Below the pieces are notes generated by a model. The model worked only from the letters and a program-made list of their open reading frames with translations. It did no database searches and was not told the DNA's origin. The translations under genes were made by a program, and so were the position numbers. A DNA stretch of 64,000 bases from Pomacea canaliculata (taxonomy: Eukaryota > Mollusca > Gastropoda > Architaenioglossa > Ampullariidae): assembly GCF_003073045.1 (NCBI RefSeq), contig NC_037600.1:15826352-15890351 (forward strand), given 5' to 3'. Position 1 is the stretch's first letter. Every line of letters starts with the position of its first letter. Positions 47,501 through 56,548 of this stretch are shown here, piece by piece.

Positions 47501-49577
47501 TCAACAATAATTCGAAGAAGCTATACATTTTATATTTTGTTCTCCAGGTGGACTTCTTTTCGATACTCACTCTGCTAAACTCCAGGGGAGCAACCCTCCA
47601 CAGACTCGCACTTTGACCTACCCTCTCGCTGAAAACTTCACTGGAGAGGGAGAAGAAAGCGTCCAAGATATTTGGACTTCGTTTGATTTAAGCTGGCAGG
47701 AATTATACGTAGAAGGATTAATTACAAAAGTAAATGAAACATAGAATATTAAAATTATTCTTGTTTTTACATTTGTGCCATGTAACAGTAACTGAAAGTT
47801 TAGATACTGCATCGAACACAATTAGATTAACTTGAACCAATCTATTTCTTTTATTAGTCTGGTCATCAGTCGTATCTGAAACTGGCTTCGCTAAGCGATG
47901 TTCAGAACCAAATGAGTGTATATTTCCAAGAAACATTAAGACAACAAAATTGCAGGTTTTAAGTTCTCGATGGAGTTTATATGTCCAGATCAGTTCAGAC
48001 TAAGAGCCCTCCTGAAGTAACTGTGTCCCCAAACACTCGATGTTAGAGTAGAACCTAAATAGGTCCAAAGTCATTTATAAGGAGACACCTTTATACATAT
48101 GTACCCTATAATGATTGTATTGTATTGAAAGATTATCACGGGAAAAGCAAGGTAAAAGTGAGAATAATGAAAACAAGAAACCTTTGACAACGGCAGACAC
48201 GATGTTGAATAAAGTACGACTTCAATCGAAGTAATCATGAATCTTACGAATTCTAATAATCTCTTAGAAATATTTAGGATAAAAAGAAACTGAGTGATTA
48301 TGGAAAAGGCTTTGTTTAAACAATACTGAGAAGTATTATCAATTGCTCGATGTATGGTTGTATAAAGAATCAGATATATTTTAGAATTGTGAAGGAAGAG
48401 ATCAAGATTGACATTGACTCTAACAGCTTATTTTTTAGGAGGAGTTCCAGTCGTGCACTCTTCGGGTGACATTCCGGACTTTACAGGAAGTAAAAGCTCC
48501 TTTCGAGAATGCCGCCATGTCTCCAGTCCGACAGGCTGGTCTCAACTTGTTAAAGGACCCACAAGAGTTTCTCACTCATTGTCCTGTAAAGACACTATGG
48601 CGACAAAAGCTACAGACTGGTCAGTGTAAACTAAATTTCATGTTATCTCATTTTTACCTGACAAACATACTTCTCAGATTTTTTGTTTTTTTTTTTTTTT
48701 TTTGCCCTTCGCACCTCCAGGTGCATCGACGACAGTTTACTGTTGTCGATGTTTTAGTAGCAAGGATTTGTTTTACGAGGTGGGGGCTGGCCCCACGCCC
48801 AACCCTCCTCCTTTTTCAGCCGGGCTTGGGACCGTCCTTGGCGGAGAGCAGCCAGCCCTGTAAACAGGTGCCACGTGCAGAGAAAGAACAGCGTGCCCGA
48901 GACGAGAAATGAACTCAGGGCAGCCAACCTTCACTGTATTGGTGACAGGCGCTAACAGCGCTAACCGTTGCGCCACCGGGCCGCCACTTCTCAGATTACT
49001 ACGTGAAAATTGTAAATTAAAATAGTAAAATACAAAATATACTATAAGAAATTAAACTGTATACAGTTTTTCACGAGCTCGTAAAACAGAAATAGATGTA
49101 TGTTTATTAAAGACCAACCTGAATGGTTTGCGTTTTGTTTTGTTTTGTTTTGTTTTGTTTTGTTTTGTTTTGTTTTGTTTTTGTTTTGGTTTGTTTTTTT
49201 GTTTTGGGGTTTTTTTTCTTTTATGAGATATTAAAAAGGACTGAACCTAAGGTCAAATCGTCTTTTGACGAGAACAAACTTTTATGTGTTGGATGTATTG
49301 TCTGTGAATGTTTACTCATTTGTTAAGTGGTGCATATATTTTTGCAGATGGCGTTGACGACAGAATGATGTTTGCTCAACTTCTCGCAAAGGCATTTGGT
49401 GTTGTATTAGATGGGACTTTGAGGAACACTTTGAGAAACACACGACCTGCTGAGGAACACTTGTCCATAATCCAATGCTTCCAGCAGAGGTTCATTCAAA
49501 GAGTTGCTGCACTGAACCCAGAGACTTTCAGAAGTGAACCAATTGTGAGGATCCTTGCTGCGCAGAAGTCAAAATGA
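44553..49577 (+). CDS. SABATH-like methyltransferase, copy 7 (intact, SINE in intron G-H)
   Basis: Exons: A 44553-44835 (UTR part from 44454), B 45593-45691, C 45917-46015, D 46173-46311, E 46620-46750, F 47548-47729, G 48439-48619, H 49348-49577; 447 residues, all phases preserved. Differences: DAVPMPSPKG in exon B, WRTFLLHREAELKPG in exon E, FDTHSAKLQGSN in exon F, and a changed C-terminal helix AFGVVLDG...LSIIQCFQQRF in exon H. SHVRCSN and SEPIVRIL link it to copy 4. Intron G-H contains a complete SINE (48681-48985). The exon A donor is GTGCGT rather than GTACGT. An in-frame upstream ATG lies at 44517. Poly(A) signal at 49705. Confidence 0.87.
46484..46528. repeat. (TC)n microsatellite in intron D-E, copy 7
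   Basis: Short interrupted CT tract. This intron is also about 80 bp shorter than in copy 4 just before exon E. Confidence 0.85.
46880..47145 (+). promoter_or_regulatory. Conserved CRE + TATA block in intron E-F, copy 7
   Basis: TGACGTCA at 46933-46940 followed by TATATAAGAG; donor-like CGGAAG|GTAAGT at 47145. Confidence 0.4.
48669..48997 (-). mobile_element. Complete tRNA-derived SINE with 12-bp target-site duplication
   Basis: The element proper is 48681-48985 on the minus strand. Its 5' head reads GGCGGCCCGGTGGCGCAACG with an A-box-like TGGCGCAACGGTTAG and a B-box-like GAGTTCATTTCTCG. The body follows and ends in an A-rich tail (T-run on the + strand, 48681-48702). Perfect direct repeats ACTTCTCAGATT flank it at 48669-48680 and 48986-48997. 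Copy 4 shows the unoccupied site at about 23950. It would be transcribed by RNA polymerase III; it does not encode protein. Confidence 0.85.
49132..49192. repeat. (TTTTG)n microsatellite
   Basis: About ten TTTTG pentamers plus degenerate units in intron G-H of copy 7. Confidence 0.92.
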
Positions 49578-49910
49578 CTGGTAAATGTATAATACATTCT
49601 TATACTTTACCCACTTGCTCAAGCCACATTTGATCATTATAGAAATTATAGAAATAATTTTAGAAATAATTATTTCTAGAAAAATATTTTGATGATCGGC
49701 CCACAATAAATAAAATTGAGCACATTTTTAGATCTAGTAACAGAAATTTAGATGTTCTTGGAAACTTTAGTGCTACAGTACATTAAACTAGATGCTGATA
49801 TCATAGTCTTTAAAAGGAATTAAAACAGTTCCATTCATGAGGCACCCGTAACTTGATAATCATTTTGACTTTCACTGCTATTCCGACGATGTCTTTTTTG
49901 CTATACATGG

Positions 49911-50015
49911 AGGATTGGCTATTCTGAGTTCATATCTCGTGTCAGGCACACTGTTCCTTTTCTGCGTGTGGTAATCGTTTACAGGGCCGACTGCTTGGCC
50001 GTGATGTAACTGCTG
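49911..50015 (+). mobile_element. Degraded tRNA-type SINE (3' of copy 7)
   Basis: Same degraded SINE body as 24822-24925 (GAGTTCATATCTCGTGTCAG, GTTTACAGGGCC), inherited with the duplicated flank. Confidence 0.5.
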
Positions 50016-50301
50016 TCTCCATGTTGTCTACACGATCTCTAATGGAAGCAGCTGAGGCAACAATGTCTGCAAATAGATGACTGAAAATTTGCTACAAACC
50101 TTTGATTACAAAAGTAGCCTTTAGTAAAAAGAAGCCCCGCTCAGTGCTTTAAACAACCGACGCAAAAGAAAATCCTTTTGTAGCGAAAATGGATACTGGT
50201 CTACACAAAGTGAACACAAAGTTCCTGTGGCTGTATCTTGAATGAAGTAGAAGATAAATAAATGACTGAAAACTCCTTAAATTTTCTACTAAACTGCATA
50301 T

Positions 50302-50761
50302 GCTTGTCGCTTATCCAGTGGATGGCATCCCTGCAGATGATGACGTCACAAGAGTGCTCAGCAACACACAGATTGTAGAATTTAGTGGCGCAGGTCAGAA
50401 TGAAGACTTTGTCCATTTTCGACAGGAAGGAGGCTCCATCTTCCACAATAGAAACAAAATTGTTTTCTGTAATTTAACGTGGTCGTTGTTATTTATTGTA
50501 TATGTTTTTGTTTTTTTGCTTTCATGCAGTAAAACTTTCATCATAATTTGTCTTTTTAAATCAATACAAGTATGTTTGCCAGCAAGATGCTGTATTTTCT
50601 ATTTCATGTATTTGTGAGACAAAATAAATGTTTATAAAAAAATTTAAAAAAAAGTATGTTTGCCAGGATGACACAAGCTTCAAAATACCGTAAATAGTTT
50701 TAAAGAGGCGGTTGAAGTCGTTTTTCTCTTGGTCTTCATAAAGCACTAGGATGTTCAGGAA
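50302..50761 (-). pseudogene. Inverted fragment of a divergent SABATH gene (exons C and D only)
   Basis: On the minus strand, exon C-like sequence (about 50761-50689) encodes ILVLYEDQEKNDFNRLFKTIYG and ends TACG|GTATTT. Exon D-like sequence (50439-50302) encodes a DGASFLSKMDKVF...CATKFYNLCV...CDVIICRDAIHWIS region with the family's F-Y and C-D-V-I-I positions. The order and phases match exons C and D of the array, but identity is low (roughly 40% for exon D by eye). The exon C acceptor and exon D donor are not recognisable, and no A, B or E-H exons are found nearby. The intron between them carries a tiny retroposed insert. This is a relic of a different family member inserted in opposite orientation. 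Confidence 0.7.
50568..50666 (+). mobile_element. Micro-retrocopy: ~69-bp mRNA 3' end with 15-bp direct repeats
   Basis: Direct repeats AAGTATGTTTGCCAG at 50568-50582 and 50652-50666 bracket a short segment with a poly(A) signal AATAAA (50623-50628) and an A-rich tail. This is the form expected of LINE-mobilised, strongly 5'-truncated mRNA. The source transcript is unknown. Confidence 0.55.
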
Positions 50762-52913
50762 AAATAATTATAAAAAGTGAGTGCAACATCAATCTGTAAC
50801 TAATTTAATCTTGGTTTTTTGACAAGTTTAAAGTAACAAACATTTCACGAGCTCCTGAAAAACTGTATACAGTCTAGTTCTTTACATTTTCTGTTCTGCT
50901 ACTTTACACTGACCGACCTGTAACTTTTGTCGTCACAATGTGCAACCATAACCAGAACTTATAACCAAATTTTAGATCAGGTAACTTAATAAATCAATAA
51001 CTAAACCTTTAAAAAAATTACACAAAGAAGGTGGCAAACCATACAAATATGCCAGGTTTATAAGGACAAAATTAATATTAAAAAGAAAACTGAAGGTCCT
51101 TTATCAGTAGAAACTGATATAGTACCTAGGGCTAAAAAGAAGTCTAGACATACACGATCCTGTAACCAGTACAATACACCTCCACTGCGGACTTGCAAGG
51201 CTTCCTGGACAGCAAGAGCAAGTGACCACAACAGGAAAGAAAGGGCGCCAGCAGCAGTAAACACATCTACTCCACATATTCCCCCAGACCCCCCATCCCC
51301 CACAGTGCCAAATCCCCTTTAGGTGGAAGCACTTTTCCTTCCCAAAATGAAAAAGATCACCATCACTAAGCTCTGCTTAAAGTAACGAATATTTAGTTGA
51401 CCGCCCTCCCCCCCCCCCCAGCCATTTTCTTGATTTTCGCACCACGTCTTCTTTTAGTCGATAGGATAATGACTCGGGGCGCTCGCAACAGGTTAAAACA
51501 AAGAACTGAAATGGGTTAGGCCTTTATTAATGTATATCAGGTAGACATTTATTTCAGTTAAGATATTCTTCACACATCATAGGTTCTATATTCAGGGTGT
51601 ATATGCCCCGTATAGTGCTTATAAGTTTGTCAATTTTTGGGGGTGGGTAAAATAAGGCCTTAAAAGTGATGTAGTGAAAATGTCCTTATAAAAAAAGGAA
51701 GGTGCTTATTAGTCCTTATGTTTTGTGTAGTGTGTTCACATTAATCTTCTCCTCATAGTCCTGTCACAATCTAGGGGACATAACTACTGCTGTCTTCAAA
51801 GGCCAGACTTTTGCTGAGACTCAGGAGGGGAGAGGTGAGGATACTTGACGACAAGGGGGAGGGTGCAGGGAGGTCTGGCGTACTCCGGCCTGCAGGGAGG
51901 GAAGTGGCGTTGACAGGTGAAGGGATGTATTGGTTAAGGGGAATAGGAAAGTGACCGAAAAACAAAATCTGTAATAAATGAATTAAAATGAGTGACAGAT
52001 GACCTGTAGTTTTGTCAACACAGTACAAAAAACATTCTTGCATGGTCCTTAGAAAAGATTTCCAGGTCCTTGTTTTCAGTGTGGTCAGACCAGTGTGAAC
52101 CTTGCATATCGTTGTAGAATTTTCTCAGAAAACTGGTTTTAACAACCTACAAACTCTATAACTACATTGTCCGAAATCTCTTTCATTTTAGCTTTGCTAT
52201 TTACTGCAGAGAATTTAAATTAACTTTGCATTATAAGCGATTGCTTTTTCTTTTCTGCTGGGGAACATTTAGTGTTTGCTCACTCGATCTCCCCTTGCCA
52301 CTCCGCCAGGTTGTCCATAACTGTTTCTGAAGCAGAATTTGATTGTTCACCTCAATAGCCCTTTAAACTGTGTCATGGGATCAGTGTGTTTACAAGTCCC
52401 TCGATATTTGTTTGAAAGTCTGAATTAAAGACTTCCATTAGGAGTGAGGTGGAGTTTCTCCAAGAAAATGGCTGCGTACCCCTTGTCAACTCTCCATCGA
52501 GGAGCTATGGTGTTACATCCCCTGAAGGCATTCTTCGGCAAAGAAGGAAGATTTATTTACACAAGGAAAAACAACACAAACCGTGTCGACGGGGAAGGAA
52601 AAATATTGTAAGTGACGGATTTCGCTATTGGATTTTATCGTAAATGTTAAATCATCTTTACAGTATAGTATAACGATCAGTTTATTGTTTTTATTTGTTA
52701 AAAACGTATGGCTTTCAATAAAATAATCGCTCGTGATGATGAGTTCAGTATCTATAATTATGAGCACGGATTCGATTTTGTAATGACGACTGAGACGTTT
52801 GTTATACAAAATTACTCAGCTTAGGCTGGAAAAGCAAGAGAAACATTTGAAGAAAGAATTTTATTTTATTTATTCTTATTTCACTTCAGCTGTACAAACG
52901 TATAGCAATAAAT

Positions 52914-52926
52914 GGTGCATGAGTGA
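52914..52926. repeat. Left target-site duplication of the RTE LINE
   Basis: GGTGCATGAGTGA, identical to 55891-55903. Confidence 0.92.
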
Positions 52927-54043
52927 TATCTTTTGTCGGTTCTTGTCATCCTCTTTACCTCTTTGTTCAGTTTTGCATATCTTTGTCTGTGTTGTTCCTT
53001 CAGGCGTTCAGATCTGGTGCTGTTGATTCTTTGTTTGGCTGACTTTCTCTCTTCTATCTTCTTCCATGTCTCTTCTCTGATCCACTGTTCTTTCTTTTCC
53101 GTTGGAAGCCCAGTATTTTCTCTCCTGATTCCTGTAAGACTCGATTGAAGTCGTCTAAGGTCATCTCTTGTTGGTCTCCTAGTGCCTGGAACCTGTTCTT
53201 TACTTCCATAGCAAAGGCCCTTTCGGTGGCTGGATTTTTTAGTTTGCCGGAGTCCACTCTCTGCTGACGTGCCTGTTTTCCTCGTGATCGACGCAGCTTC
53301 AGAGAAACTGTGGCTATCACAAGAGTGTGGTCACTGGCAATGTCTGCTCCTCTGTAGGCTCTAACATCTTGAAGTGAGCTCCTCCATTTTCGGTTGATGA
53401 TGACATGGTCTATCTGGTTCTTTGTGATCCCATCTGGTGATGTCCATGTTGCCTTGTGGATGTCTTTGTGTGGGAAGAGTGTGCCTCCAATCAGTAGGTT
53501 GTTTTCTTCACAAAAGTCTGCCAGTCTCTCTCCGTTGTCATTGATGGTTCCGATTCCATGTTTGCCCATGACATGCTCCCTGCAGGTGTTGTCACTTCCC
53601 ACCTTGGCATTGAGATCGCCGATGATGAGCAACATGTCGTGAGCTGGAACGCTTTCTGAGGCTGCTTGGAGCTGATCGTAAAAAGCATCCTTGTCTTCTG
53701 CCTCAGAGTCATTTGTTGGTGCATAGCAGGCTAGCACTGTCAGCTTGGTGTACTTGGAATGGAATCTTGCTCTCAAAAGCCTGGGTCCATAAGGCTTCCA
53801 TTCCAGCAGTGCCTTTTCTGTTTTCTTGTTGAGGAGTAGAGCTACTCCTTCAGAGTGCTGAGCGTCTGATCTTCCTGAGAACAAGATGGTATGTCCTGAC
53901 GCTAGTCTCCTCTTTCCCGTGCCGGTCCATCTGACCTCACTGACTCCCAGGATGTCCAAGTTGTAGTTGTCAAACTCCTTGACTAATTGGAGCATCCTGC
54001 CAGTCTGGTACAAGGTCTGGACGTTCCAGCACCCCACCCTCAA
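52927..54043 (-). pseudogene. LINE endonuclease domain (AP endonuclease-like), inverted segment
   Basis: Reads CWNVQTLYQTGR, then LDILGVSEVRW, YAPTNDSEAEDKDAFY, IIGDLNAKVG, IDHVIINRKWR and ADIASDHTLVIA, the ordered motifs of exonuclease-endonuclease-phosphatase fold LINE nucleases; animal databases often label such copies craniofacial development protein 2-like. This enzyme nicks target DNA to prime reverse transcription. The usual start is missing at the inversion junction. Near 53100 one base has been lost in an A-run (QRKRKNSGS instead of the expected KKEQW frame), after which the linker continues in another frame to the left end (KSAKQRINSTRS...EVKRMTRTDKRY). Confidence 0.85.
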
Positions 54044-55862
54044 GAGGTAAAGAGGATGACAAGAACCGACAAAAGATATCACATAGAGAAACTGGCAGAT
54101 GAAGCAGAAAATGCAGCAAGTAAAAATGACCTGAAGACACTGTACAAGATAAACAAACAGCTAAACAACGGGTTTAAGAACAGTGATGTGCCAGTGCAAG
54201 ACGTGAACGGTAATGTCGTCGAGGGAGAGGCAGGAAAACTACAGCGCTGGAGGGAGCATTTTGAGTCAGTTCTGAACAGACCAGATCCCCCTCAGCTTGC
54301 AGACATCCAGCCAGCAGCTATAGACCTTGACATCTGCACAGACCCACCAAGCCTGGAAGAAGTGACAGCAGCAGTCAAGACAATGAAGAGCGGCAAAGCA
54401 CCAGGGGCAGATGGAATAACAGCAGAGATGTTGAAAGCAGACGTGAATGTGACAGCTCCCAAGCTGACTGAAATCTTCAGGCAAATTTGGGAATCAGGGC
54501 AGGTCCCTGTTGCGTGGAAGACAGGGCTCATCTTCAAGTTACCCAAGAAAGGAGATCTTGGAGACTGCAATAATTGGAGGGGCATAACACTTCTTTCCCT
54601 CACCAGCAAGGTCTTCAGCAAGATTGTTTTGTCAAGACTGACGGCAACTCTTGAGAAAGACCTCCGACCACAGCAAGCAGGATTTCGCCCTGGGCGATCC
54701 TGCTCCGAACACATCTTCATTCTGCGACAGATTCTGGAGCAGAGCAACGAATGGAACACACCGCTGTACATCAATTTCATCGACCTGGAGAAGGCTTTTG
54801 ACAGCATCCACCGCGAGTCCTTATGGAAGATCCTGAGGCACTACGGAGTCCCTGCAAAACTTGTTCAGGTCATTGCAATGCTGTACAGCGATTTCAAATC
54901 CCAGGTTGTCTGTGACACGGAGCTCACAGACCCCTTCAACGTCAGTACCGGGGTGAAGCAGGGCTGCATTCTGTCGCCGTTCCTCTTCATCCTGGCCATG
55001 GACTGGATCATGAAGACTTCCACCGACAGCGAGAGGAGAGGGCTCAGATGGACCATGACTATGACAGCAACAACAGCACTGGAAGACTTGGACTTTGCTG
55101 ATGACATTGCCCTGCTGTCACACCGCCACCAAGATATGCAGGAAAAAACAAAGGCCTTCTCAGAAACAGCTGGAAACCTTGGCTTGAAGGTCAGCACAAA
55201 AAAGACTAACAGTATGAGAGTGAACGCCAGAGTCCAAGACAGCATCAAACTAAATGGAGAAGAGATTGAGGAAGTTGACAGTTTCTCCTATCTTGGGTCC
55301 AAAATGTCAAACACCGGGGATGCGGAGGTGGAGATTCGAGCCCGACTGGCGAAAGCCAGTCAGGCCTTTGCCTCACTCAGGAGCACATGGAAGGCAAAAA
55401 ACATCAGCCAGAAGATCAAGCTGAGAATCTTCAAGTCAAATGTGATCAGCACCCTCCTTTACGGATCAGAATCTTGGAAGATGACCAAAACCATCAGTAA
55501 CAAGCTTGACGTCTTCCAAAACAGATGCCTCAGGCGCATACTTAACATCTTTTGGCCAAACACCATCACCAACGAAGAACTCCACCGAAGAAGTGAAACC
55601 GAGTCCATCACCACGCAGGTTTCAACGAAGGCGTTGGCGATGGATTGGACATGTGCTCCGCCAGCAGACAGCAGACCTTTCCAGAGTCGCCCTACGATGG
55701 ACTCCAGACGGCCGAAGAAAACGAGGCCGCCCAAAGGAAACTTGGAGAAGAACAGTGGAAAGGGAGATGAAAGGAAAGGGCTGGACATGGGGTCACCTAG
55801 AGCGTGTTTCAGCTGATCGACATCGGTGGCGGACTCTGGTTGAGGCCTTATGTGCAACCTGA
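54044..55862 (+). pseudogene. LINE reverse transcriptase domain and C-terminus
   Basis: Starts in the linker (EVKRMTRTDKRYHIEKLA) and continues through KSGKAPGADGITAEML, LIFKLPKKGD, WRGITLL, QAGFRPGRSC, the palm motif FIDLEKAFDS, GVKQGCILSPFLF and the catalytic FADDIALLS with both aspartates (about 55093-55104). It then runs into the thumb and YLGSKMS and LYGSESW. Near 55620 the frame shifts by one base; the conserved RRRWRWIGHVLR and KRGRPKETWRRT segments continue in the next frame to a stop at 55860-55862. It would copy LINE RNA at a nicked target but cannot make a full product as it stands. Confidence 0.9.
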
Positions 55863-55890
55863 TGCACAAAGAGGAATAGATAGATAGATA

Positions 55891-55903
55891 GGTGCATGAG
55901 TGA
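55891..55903. repeat. Right target-site duplication of the RTE LINE
   Basis: GGTGCATGAGTGA, identical to 52914-52926. Confidence 0.92.
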
Positions 55904-56526
55904 GGATCAAACGCAGCACTAGCAGATGTGTCTGTGGGAAATACAAATATGTACTGAACGCGTCCAAAGAATTTATACAGTTTAACTGTCTCGGCTTCAT
56001 TAATTCTCAATATCAATCTTTCTCTTTAAGTTTGGCTTTCAAAACTTTCTGTACACAGAGGTATTTATCAGTTGTAGAGGATCAGGGTTTACATTAACAT
56101 ATGCTGTAAAGTTTAGCTGTTTTTTAAAAAAAATATATGGCATACTTCTGTACAACATCCCATATCACAATATGCAAATCACACAAAATCTGAGAAATGA
56201 GGTAGATTTACTGAAAGTACCTTTTTTGGTTCACCAGTGGAAAGATTTTTAAGGGTAAATAGATAACTAAATGGTTAAGGTACTGTCCCCTAAAGCTGGA
56301 GGTGCATACTTTATGGAGGTAACCAAAACATAGCCAGTTTGATACTTGTGTTGTGCAATATACACATTCCAGTTGTCTCAGCTGTTAAATGGATTTTGGA
56401 CCAACTGATTCTCCAAATTTCCCAGCAGAGTGTTAAAGAATTATCTTGACTTTTCTTTCTTGACTATTTAATTTACTATTTTAGATGTCTAATGTTTTTC
56501 CTGAAAACATGTTACTTTAATTTCAG
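55904..56526. other. Intergenic / upstream intron of the VAMP4-like gene
   Basis: AT-rich sequence without a convincing exon. A good acceptor (TTTAATTTCAG) at 56526 implies that a non-coding first exon of the VAMP4-like gene lies somewhere upstream, but I cannot place it; the LINE may sit within that first intron. Confidence 0.5.
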
Positions 56527-56548
56527 CAAGTGCATGTAAGGGTTCAAC

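Larger units (their letters stand above)
49578..52913. other. 3' flank of copy 7, duplicated from/with copy 4 flank, plus insert
   Basis: 49578-50074 and about 51559-52095 match 24515-25965 downstream of copy 4. The middle (about 50075-51558) is absent there and holds the inverted SABATH fragment and a small retroposed tail. An open stretch on + at 51059-51321 (Lys/Pro-rich, no start codon) matches nothing I know. 52096-52913 shows nothing recognisable. Confidence 0.55.
52927..55890. mobile_element. RTE-type LINE, 5'-inverted (twin-primed), inactive
   Basis: One insertion bounded by a perfect 13-bp duplication. From left to right: an inverted 5' portion (endonuclease on the minus strand, 52927-54043), then the reverse transcriptase portion on the plus strand, then an (ATAG)n-like 3' tail at 55875-55890. 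A 39-bp inverted repeat (52925-52963 versus 54042-54080) marks the overlap of the two cDNA segments, as expected for twin priming. The endonuclease begins abruptly at the WNVQT strand, so the 5' end is truncated. Frameshifts in both halves make it dead. The architecture (AP-like endonuclease plus RT, short tail of microsatellite type) fits the RTE superfamily. Confidence 0.9.

Noticed and set aside
53394-53724. Open frames antisense to or out of frame with the LINE endonuclease
   Set aside because: Shadow frames of the endonuclease-coding strand.
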